From Clostridia bacterium (lineage in GTDB: Bacteria; Bacillota; Clostridia; Oscillospirales; CAG-382): a stretch of 37,771 bases of DNA. Positions 31,872 through 37,771 of this stretch are shown here, piece by piece. Made by a program: the position numbers and the translations under genes. The stretch covers positions 1 to 37,771 of the forward strand of contig JAFYPA010000119.1 in NCBI GenBank assembly GCA_017560085.1, in the 5' to 3' direction. The notes under the pieces are model-generated. The model had not been told where the DNA came from and ran no database searches. It was given only the letters and a program-made list of their open reading frames with translations. Within the stretch, counting starts at the first letter, position 1; each line of letters opens with the position of its first letter.

Positions 31872-33713
31872 TTAGTTTTTATTTAAATGGTCGAGTATTC
31901 TTTCCGCAAGCTCGGTATTGATTCCCGAAACCGTGGCGATTTCCTCGACGGTGGAATTCTTTATATTCTGTATTGATTTAAAGCGTTTGAGAAGCAATTT
32001 GGCTTTTGCTTCGCCTATGCCTTCTATTTTTTCAAGGGTGGAATGCTTTACCTTTTTTGTTCTTGATGCGTCCATTCTTGAGAAGGTGAATCTGTGTACC
32101 TCCTCCTGGATGCCGTAGATAAAGGTGAACAGGCTCATATCCTTGGCTATGCTGATTTCATACTCGCCGTCGGTAAGGGTTCTTGTTTTATGGAACTCAT
32201 CCTTAACCATACCGATAAGGGGGATATTCTGCCCCATTTCGCGCATAACCTCTTTTATTGTATTAACGTGACCGATTCCGCCGTCAAGAAGAATAAGGTC
32301 GGGTCTTTGCGAGAAGGAGGCGTTTGTTTCCTCGGCATCCTCGGAAAGATATGCAAGGCGTCTTTTGAGGGCTTCCGCCATTGAGGCGTAGTCATCCTGC
32401 TTGCCATCCGTTTCCTTTATGGAGAAAAGACGGTAGTCACTCTTTTTGAATTTGCCGTTTTCTATGACAATCATACCCGCATACATATCGTCCGTGCCGT
32501 TGTTTGATATATCGTATGCCTCGATTCTTTCGGGAACTACCTCAAGCTCAAGAAGTGAGGCGAGCTTTACGAGGATTTCCTCGTCCTTTTTCGCCATTTC
32601 CGCCTTCTGTCTTACGGCTTCACCCGCGTTTCGCTTTGCCATTTCGGCATAGACTCGCTTCTCGCCTCTTTCGGGAACGGTGATTTTCACGGATGAGCCC
32701 TTGATTTCCGAAAGGCTTTCGGTAAGTCTTGAGACTTCCTCCTCGGAAATATCAAAGGAAAGAAGTATATTTTTCGGGATATGACCGCAGTTTTTATAAA
32801 AGCGCTCGATAAAGCCCGAAAGCTCAAAGTCGTCAAGGATTTCTCCCGAGGAGAACACATAATCGTCCTTATCAATAACCTTTCCGTTGCGTATGAACAC
32901 CACCGACAAGGCTGACGCCGTATCACCGACATACATACCGAACACATCGAATTCCTTTTCGGGGTCGGTTATGATATTCTGATGCTCGTTGAGCTTCTTT
33001 ATTGATGCGATTCTGTCTCTGCACTTTGCGGCGTTTTCAAAGTCCATCCGCTCGGCACAGTCAAGCATTTTCTTTTCAAGCTCCTCAAGGACTATTTTAT
33101 AGTCGCCCTTGAGAAAATCGCGGATTTCGGAGAAAATGTCCTGATATTCGGTTGCTGTCACCTTTCCCGAGCAAGGTCCTATACACTGACCGAGATGGAA
33201 GAAAAGGCAGGGTCTGCAGATTCGCTTACCGTATTCGAAATCCTTTCCGCAATTGGCAACGGCGAAGGTTTTGGAAACGGTATCTATTATTTCGTTAGCG
33301 TTTTTCGCAGAAACATAAGGGCCGAAATATTCCGCCTTATCACTGCTTCTGCTCCTTGAGAGCGTTATTTTCGGGAAGGGCTTGTCATATGCGAGCTTGA
33401 TATAAGGGTAGGATTTCGCATCCTTGAGCTTAATGTTGTATTTTGGGGTATGGCGTTTTATAAGCTCGTTTTCAAGAATGAGCGCTTCCGCCTCGGAGGA
33501 GGTATAGATGCACTCGAAATCACATATATTCATTGAAAGCCTTGCGGTTTTGGCGTTAAGACTTGAGAGGGGCTGGAAATAATGGGAAACACGGTTGTGA
33601 AGGCACTTGGATTTTCCGACATAAATTATCTTGCCGTTCTTGTCCTTCATCATATAGATTCCCGGAGCAAAAGGAAGCAGCTTGACCTTTTCCTTAAGTT
33701 CGCTGTGTGTCAT
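31872..33713 (-). CDS. uvrC: Excinuclease ABC subunit C
   Basis: UvrC makes both incisions in nucleotide excision repair. The 613-residue protein has the GIY-YIG nuclease domain (GIY at 18-20, YVGKS from 31, followed by LHNRVSHYF), a cysteine cluster typical of the family (CGKDFEYGKRICRPCLFFHLG in two parts), a UVR motif (about 200-235), the RNase H-like nuclease domain with IEAYDISNNG and LDGGIGHVN, and C-terminal HhH repeats (LEKIEGIGEAKAKLLLKRF). GGGAGG lies 6 bases before the ATG. Confidence 0.97.
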   Translation of the reverse strand: MTHSELKEKVKLLPFAPGIYMMKDKNGKIIYVGKSKCLHNRVSHYFQPLSSLNAKTARLSMNICDFECIYTSSEAEALILENELIKRHTPKYNIKLKDAKSYPYIKLAYDKPFPKITLSRSRSSDKAEYFGPYVSAKNANEIIDTVSKTFAVANCGKDFEYGKRICRPCLFFHLGQCIGPCSGKVTATEYQDIFSEIRDFLKGDYKIVLEELEKKMLDCAERMDFENAAKCRDRIASIKKLNEHQNIITDPEKEFDVFGMYVGDTASALSVVFIRNGKVIDKDDYVFSSGEILDDFELSGFIERFYKNCGHIPKNILLSFDISEEEVSRLTESLSEIKGSSVKITVPERGEKRVYAEMAKRNAGEAVRQKAEMAKKDEEILVKLASLLELEVVPERIEAYDISNNGTDDMYAGMIVIENGKFKKSDYRLFSIKETDGKQDDYASMAEALKRRLAYLSEDAEETNASFSQRPDLILLDGGIGHVNTIKEVMREMGQNIPLIGMVKDEFHKTRTLTDGEYEISIAKDMSLFTFIYGIQEEVHRFTFSRMDASRTKKVKHSTLEKIEGIGEAKAKLLLKRFKSIQNIKNSTVEEIATVSGINTELAERILDHLNKN

Positions 33714-33755
33714 GGCTTCCTCCCTTCAAAAATGCAAAGCTTTACTTACTTATGA

Positions 33756-33780
33756 CAAAGGAGCCGTTTTTAACGACTCC
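33756..33780 (-). terminator. Hairpin between ptsH and uvrC
   Basis: On the minus strand, GGAGTCGTT pairs with AACGGCTCC (one G-U) and is followed by TTTGT. The short T run suggests partial termination. Confidence 0.6.
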
Positions 33781-33811
33781 CTATCAACCACTATTTACCG
33801 ATGCTCGTTAA

Positions 33812-34075
33812 TCAGTCCTTGAGAACAGTCTGAACAAGGTTTGCGAGTCCTTCAACAGCCTCGTTTTCATCCTGACCGTCTGCGATTATCATGATGTTCG
33901 ATCCGCCTGCGATGCCGAGGGAAAGAACTCCGAGAAGGCTCTTTGCGTTTGCGCGTCTGTCGCCGTTCTCAACCCAAATGGAGCACTTGTAAGTATTTGC
34001 TTTCTGAATGAATACTGATGCAGGCTTTGCATGCAGTCCCTGCGAACTCTTTACAGCAACTTCTTTAGATGTCAT
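33812..34075 (-). CDS. ptsH: HPr-family phosphocarrier protein
   Basis: HPr carries phosphate in the sugar phosphotransferase system and, when phosphorylated on Ser46, acts with CcpA in catabolite repression. The 87-residue protein has His15 in GLHAKPASVF (Lys where most HPr have Arg17) and Ser46 in NAKSLLGVLSLGI, so both phosphorylation sites are present and it is not Crh. Length is typical. Its own promoter lies upstream; no ptsI is adjacent. AAAGGAGAT lies 6 bases before the ATG. Confidence 0.93.
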   Translation of the reverse strand: MTSKEVAVKSSQGLHAKPASVFIQKANTYKCSIWVENGDRRANAKSLLGVLSLGIAGGSNIMIIADGQDENEAVEGLANLVQTVLKD

Positions 34076-34116
34076 TTTTAATCTCCTTTACGCACACGAT
34101 ATTATACTTTATTATA

Positions 34117-34145
34117 ATTATAACTGTATTCACGGATAAAATCAA
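34117..34145 (-). promoter_or_regulatory. Promoter of ptsH
   Basis: On the minus strand, TTGATT (34140-34145), 17-base spacer, TATAAT (34117-34122), about 40 bases before the ATG. Confidence 0.82.
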
Positions 34146-34231
34146 GAGCATTTGTAAAAAAACTATGAATTGCACAATTTATTTAAATTGACAGTTTGCA
34201 ATTTTGAGCAAAAACACAACAGAAATGATCT

Positions 34232-34702
34232 TTAATGAGAAATTTCAACCGAGACAACAGCGCAATTGAAATCAACCACCGCATTATCGGCGTAAAAATC
34301 CATTCCCGGAGCTATAAATGCGTTGTCCTTTATGAACAGTCCATCCCTGTTAACAAGGCATACGGACTCAACGTCTATCATATATACCGTGGGGATTTCG
34401 GCATTGTCCGACTCTTCGGATTCCTCGGATTTTTCGGGAAGAGTATATGAGGAAACAACTCTTCCGAGCATAACGTCCTCCCCGCCCTGCTCCCAGTAAA
34501 TGGCGTCGTTGTGGTATATCATTGCAAAGTCGGCTTCGTCAACGCCCGAAAGCTCGAGGCTGATTACGGTATTTACCGCATTGTTTTCTCTTTCGAATCT
34601 TTTAACGGCAACGTCCTGAAAGGCAGAGGATACTATTACAAGGACTAACGCCAAAACGATGAGAAAATCCATTATATTGAATTTGGTTTTTATTCCTTTC
34701 AT
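34232..34702 (-). CDS. DUF4330-type membrane-anchored protein (second copy)
   Basis: 156 residues: a short cytoplasmic start, one transmembrane helix (about 12-30, MDFLIVLALVLVIVSSAF) and an extracytoplasmic beta-rich domain (about 40-156) with an acidic Ser/Glu linker. The MKGIKTKFNIMDFLI start is typical of DUF4330 proteins. Its ATG overlaps the stop of the preceding gene (ATGA), so translation is coupled. Its partner has the same architecture. Function unknown; an extracellular accessory role for the O-ligase-like protein is an inference from the operon. Confidence 0.7.
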   Translation of the reverse strand: MKGIKTKFNIMDFLIVLALVLVIVSSAFQDVAVKRFERENNAVNTVISLELSGVDEADFAMIYHNDAIYWEQGGEDVMLGRVVSSYTLPEKSEESEESDNAEIPTVYMIDVESVCLVNRDGLFIKDNAFIAPGMDFYADNAVVDFNCAVVSVEISH

Positions 34703-35211
34703 TTTATACCTCCGTTTTCGATACCGTTTACAAACGGGTTTATTTGCGGTGCATTCGTATTTACGGTAAAGTCCTTGATGCTTCCGCGGAAATAAAGTGT
34801 TGTCGTAATGAATTCTCCGCTGTCACCGACAAGAATTCTTCTGCCGTCCTGCAGATAATAGCCGTTATCGTCCTTTACTCTGCATCTTACGGTAAGACGA
34901 AGAATGCACATATCCTCTGACAAAGCGGGAGTGCTTTCGTCATCGGTCTTGGGGATTTCCACGATTGAGGCTTCCGTTATACTGCCGAGTCTTTCACCCG
35001 TTACGCCGTTACATACGGAAAGACGAGGGGCTGCTTTTTCGGCAAGTGTTCTTTTTATCGGCTCGGATTCGATTATGATATCAAGCTCCTTGTAGCTGTC
35101 TGCGAGTGTCGGGGATTTTGTATAGCCGAAATATAAATAGAGACAGCTTACCGCTATAAGAAGCAAGAACAGTAAATCCATTACGGTGGGCTTAAGCTTA
35201 ATCCTTTTCAT
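34699..35211 (-). CDS. DUF4330-like membrane-anchored protein (first copy)
   Basis: 170 residues: MKRIKLKPTVMDLLFLLLIA start, one transmembrane helix (about 11-29) and an extracytoplasmic domain. The N-terminal K-x-MD-L-hydrophobic pattern and overall layout match the neighbouring DUF4330 protein, suggesting an old duplication. ATG at 35211 is chosen because GAGGTGA lies 5 bases upstream; the longer frame starts inside the O-ligase gene. It follows that gene's stop by 10 bases. Function unknown. Confidence 0.65.
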   Translation of the reverse strand: MKRIKLKPTVMDLLFLLLIAVSCLYLYFGYTKSPTLADSYKELDIIIESEPIKRTLAEKAAPRLSVCNGVTGERLGSITEASIVEIPKTDDESTPALSEDMCILRLTVRCRVKDDNGYYLQDGRRILVGDSGEFITTTLYFRGSIKDFTVNTNAPQINPFVNGIENGGIK

Positions 35212-35221
35212 AGCGTTCACC

Positions 35222-37108
35222 TCATTCCTCGACATAGAGCTCGTATGCTTCGGGAACGAACTCGTTTACCGAGCTTCTTCTGACGGAAACGGGAATATAA
35301 AGAAGAAGCACAAGGCACAGCACAAGCTGTACGGACAAGGGTGTCGGAAAGATTGTTTCGCAAATGAGATATCCGCACACCGATGAAATGCAGGCAATAC
35401 TGTGATTACGCATTGATTCGGCACAGAATTTGTCTGTATAGTAAAGGCTCAGGCAATTTGAAGCAAAGGTCATAAGGACCGCAAGAAGCGCCAGAGCTCC
35501 GCCTATTCCGAAGCGAAGTAAAACACTCACGGGATAGGAAACATAGCCGATTCCCGTATTGCTTCCGTTTCCGAAAAGACAGGTATAGATGTAGCCGATA
35601 ACATTGTCACCGGTACCTGCACCGCTCCACATAAACTCGGTTGCCGCCTTTACCGCCATTGCATTCGCTTCGGGGGTTACAGACTGAAGGAATGCGTGGT
35701 TGGAGAAGCGGTGAACAAAGCTGTGAACGGCACCGAAAACCCACGGGAAGAACGCATTTACAAGGAAAACAATTCCCGCAAAGCATCCGCAATAAAGGAA
35801 AAGTATCGGCTTTTTAATGCAGAAATACAGGACAACCGCAAAGGCACAGCAGGCCCATACCGTCATATCAAAGGAAAGAACGGCATATGCGGAGCAAAGT
35901 ATCAGAGACACAAGCCCGAAGCCCTTATCGGATTTATGGCTCGTAAAGGAAAAAGGAAGCATAAGAGCAACGGGCACGGCATAGGAGCCGTCCGCGGCAA
36001 AGGGAATGCTTCTGAGCACCGATTCGGCATAGCCGAATGCTATGTGGAACCGTTCAAGGCTATAAGTGGACAGCACAAAAATGAGTATACCGATTGCAGA
36101 GACTACAGTGAGTGAAAGTCTGATTGCGGTTATACATTTTCTTGTAAGCTCGGTGGTCTTTATGGTGTTTGCAAACAAAAATCCGAACGCCATAAACAAA
36201 AGAAGCACTGCGGCGGATTTCATACCTTCCTCTGCATTTACGCCTCTGGCAGCTCCTATAAGCACGAGAAGTGCAAACACAAGAAGGGAAATATCAAACA
36301 CGGAAAGCTTCAGAACGCGTTTGTTACGAAGCACCTTGAAGAGCACCGAGACGCAGCAAAGTGCGGTCAGTGATACAAGTAGCGGAACGGACAAAAACGG
36401 CAGAAGCAGGAATGTCATAATAATTCCAACCTCGGGGGTGATTATCACCGCACCGATGAGAGGAATGCAAAACAGTATCGCAACGACTATTACGGGGTTG
36501 AAGATTGATGACAAAAGTCCCATTACAAGTCCTGCGGGTACGGAGAAAAATCCGTTGTGGTCGGTGGATGTGTCAACGGAGAAGCTCTTTCTGTCGAAGG
36601 GCAGGATTTCAAACAGCAAGAATGAAAGAATTTTGCTTTCCGTTATGAGAGTGCCCGTGCTTCTTCTTGAAAGCATCATAATAAGCGATACAAGAACAAG
36701 CACTGCTCCGAAGGTGCTTTGTCTGTAAAGGTCGTTTGCCGAGGACATAGCACCGCCCATAAGACGCGAGGAGTTTACAAGCAAAAGGAATATGCCAAAA
36801 ACAAACGCACTGACTCCGAAGCTTCGCAGCGGAGCATTTATAAGTCTTCTTGTCAGCATTGAATATATCTGAGCGACAGCACTGTTTTCCGCGGATTTTG
36901 CGATTTCGTGCTTTGCTCTTGTGATTGCGAAAAGCTTCTGTCTTAAGAGCGCAATAAGCGAGTATGCGGCAGAGCCTCTGAGTCTGTTTTCAAGCCCCTC
37001 GTAATTAAGAAGCACACGGGAGACAAGACTTCTTCTCTTCGCTTTCGCTCCCGAGCCGGATATTTTATTTTCGCCCTTGTTGCGTGCAAAAACGGTTTTT
37101 AAGCTCAT
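35222..37108 (-). CDS. O-antigen-ligase/polymerase-like membrane protein
   Basis: A 628-residue protein with a basic cytoplasmic N-terminal region of about 95 residues and about a dozen membrane segments. The Wzy/WaaL-like part (about 200-600) includes the large outer loop before the last segments, with GAGTGDNVIGYIYTCLFGNG and YPVSVLLRFGIGGALALLAV, as in O-antigen ligase/polymerase families. It would join or polymerise glycans on the outer face of the membrane. Start overlaps the trmD stop (ATGA). Two DUF4330 genes follow. Glycan substrate unknown. Confidence 0.75.
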   Translation of the reverse strand: MSLKTVFARNKGENKISGSGAKAKRRSLVSRVLLNYEGLENRLRGSAAYSLIALLRQKLFAITRAKHEIAKSAENSAVAQIYSMLTRRLINAPLRSFGVSAFVFGIFLLLVNSSRLMGGAMSSANDLYRQSTFGAVLVLVSLIMMLSRRSTGTLITESKILSFLLFEILPFDRKSFSVDTSTDHNGFFSVPAGLVMGLLSSIFNPVIVVAILFCIPLIGAVIITPEVGIIMTFLLLPFLSVPLLVSLTALCCVSVLFKVLRNKRVLKLSVFDISLLVFALLVLIGAARGVNAEEGMKSAAVLLLFMAFGFLFANTIKTTELTRKCITAIRLSLTVVSAIGILIFVLSTYSLERFHIAFGYAESVLRSIPFAADGSYAVPVALMLPFSFTSHKSDKGFGLVSLILCSAYAVLSFDMTVWACCAFAVVLYFCIKKPILFLYCGCFAGIVFLVNAFFPWVFGAVHSFVHRFSNHAFLQSVTPEANAMAVKAATEFMWSGAGTGDNVIGYIYTCLFGNGSNTGIGYVSYPVSVLLRFGIGGALALLAVLMTFASNCLSLYYTDKFCAESMRNHSIACISSVCGYLICETIFPTPLSVQLVLCLVLLLYIPVSVRRSSVNEFVPEAYELYVEE

Positions 37109-37680
37109 TCGCCCTCTCCTTCCGAGGTGATTTCTTTTTTCAGCTTTTCAAGAAACTGAATATCCTTTTTGGTAAGCGGCGCACTTTCAAGAAGCTCGGG
37201 ACGGACTCTGAGTGTTTTTTCAAGAGCCTTTTCCCTGCGCCATTTTTCTATATTTGCGTGATGACCGCTGAAGAGAATTTCGGGAACCTCCATTCCTTCG
37301 AAGTCTCTCGGTCTTGTATACTGCGGATATTCGAGAATTCCGGATGCTATGCTTTCATTTTCGTAGCATTCAGCCTCGGGGAGAACTCCGGGAATCATTC
37401 TCGAAATGCAGTCAACAAGCACTGCCGCGGGCATTTCTCCGCCTGTGAGAACATAGTCACCGATGGAGATTTCCTCGTCGACTATGGATTCTATTATTCT
37501 TTCGTCAAAGCCCTCGTAGTGACCGCACAGAATTACGAGTCTGTCAAGCTTTGCAAGCTCCTTTGCCTTTTCCTGCGTGAGCACTTTTCCTTGCGGGGAC
37601 ATATAGACGGTATGAACGTACTCCTCGCCCTCTGTTACACTTCTGTGGCAATCTATTACCGGCTGAGGAGTCATAACCAT
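37105..37680 (-). CDS. trmD: tRNA (guanine(37)-N1)-methyltransferase TrmD, 5' end incomplete
   Basis: TrmD methylates G37 of tRNAs with a G at position 36 and prevents frameshifting. The visible part has the trefoil-knot SAM site (VILCGHYEGFDERI, ISIGDYVLTGGEMPAAVLVD) and the C-terminal GHHANIEKWRREKALEKT. Homology continues upstream of the ATG at 37680 (DDTPFGGGRG), so that ATG is not the natural start. However, the frame meets TAA at 37732-37734, only about 40 bases from the window end, within what should be NIRD-x-TNK sequence. This is either an error at a contig end or a real truncation. Confidence 0.9.
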   Translation of the reverse strand: MVMTPQPVIDCHRSVTEGEEYVHTVYMSPQGKVLTQEKAKELAKLDRLVILCGHYEGFDERIIESIVDEEISIGDYVLTGGEMPAAVLVDCISRMIPGVLPEAECYENESIASGILEYPQYTRPRDFEGMEVPEILFSGHHANIEKWRREKALEKTLRVRPELLESAPLTKKDIQFLEKLKKEITSEGEGE

Positions 37681-37771
37681 TCCTCTACCGCCACCGAAGG
37701 GTGTATCGTCGGTTTTTATTTGCTTATTGGTTTAAAAGTAACGGATGTTAAGAAATCTTATATATAAAATA

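Noticed and set aside
1..37771. CRISPR arrays, insertion sequences, prophage genes, integrase or attachment sites
   Set aside because: No regularly spaced repeats, transposase or integrase frames were seen; the tRNA genes have no integrase or duplicated 3' end nearby.

Overview
The window looks like chromosomal DNA from a spore-forming, Gram-positive member of the Clostridia, probably an uncultured gut-type Oscillospirales/Eubacteriales lineage. This rests on a GerA-type germination operon next to a complete spoIIAA-spoIIAB-sigF operon, an S-layer-homology (SLH) surface protein, an LTA-synthase-type sulfatase, HPr with the regulatory Ser46, an L27 precursor with its dedicated protease Prp, and strong GGAGG ribosome-binding sites. 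Species-level assignment is inference. I see no phage, insertion sequence, integrase or CRISPR array.

Layout. (1) 1-1242: 3' part of tex. (2) 1275-1922, minus: a DUF3298/RsiV-like protein. (3) 1995-4948: gerA-like operon (GerAA-like, short GerAC-like lipoprotein, GerAB-like), followed by 5032-6504 spoIIAA-spoIIAB-sigF, the forespore sigma-F switch. (4) 6537-14268: accessory carbohydrate/surface block, with a divergent AraC regulator, a 1170-aa secreted SLH/beta-helix protein, a sugar isomerase-like TIM barrel, a stalk-domain secreted protein and a WYL regulator. (5) 14371-16856: conserved ribosome block rplU-prp-rpmA-obg. (6) 16964-18231: DivIVA-like coiled-coil protein and a lone fumarase beta subunit. 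(7) 18294-18621: two tRNA-Pro genes with promoter and terminator. (8) 18812-20854: LTA synthase-like sulfatase. (9) 20906-25656, minus: DUF4838 protein, MATE transporter and Gfo/Idh oxidoreductase, probably sugar-related. (10) 25748-30777: small membrane protein, nrdR, a degenerate M23 protein, ribF and a degenerate DD-carboxypeptidase. (11) 30816-37680, all minus: trmD - O-antigen-ligase-like - DUF4330 - DUF4330 - ptsH - uvrC - rsmD - coaD.

Working together: SpoIIAB (kinase and anti-sigma), SpoIIAA (anti-anti-sigma) and SigF form a closed regulatory module. GerA proteins would act later, in the spore inner membrane. Prp trims the L27 N-terminal extension, and both genes share an operon. Gfo/Idh, MATE and DUF4838 suggest uptake or turnover of a modified sugar, but the substrate cannot be read from sequence.

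The most interesting signals are two cell-wall enzyme homologues that have lost catalytic residues and flank ribF: an M23 domain without any zinc ligand, and a PBP5-type protein with altered SxN and KTG motifs. Others are a WYL regulator whose only well-placed start codon is AUA, a 10-bp inverted repeat bracketing the SLH-protein promoter, and a strong Shine-Dalgarno followed by a 7-codon reading frame. I found no convincing wholly new multi-gene system. The O-ligase/DUF4330 pair cluster is the least understood group.
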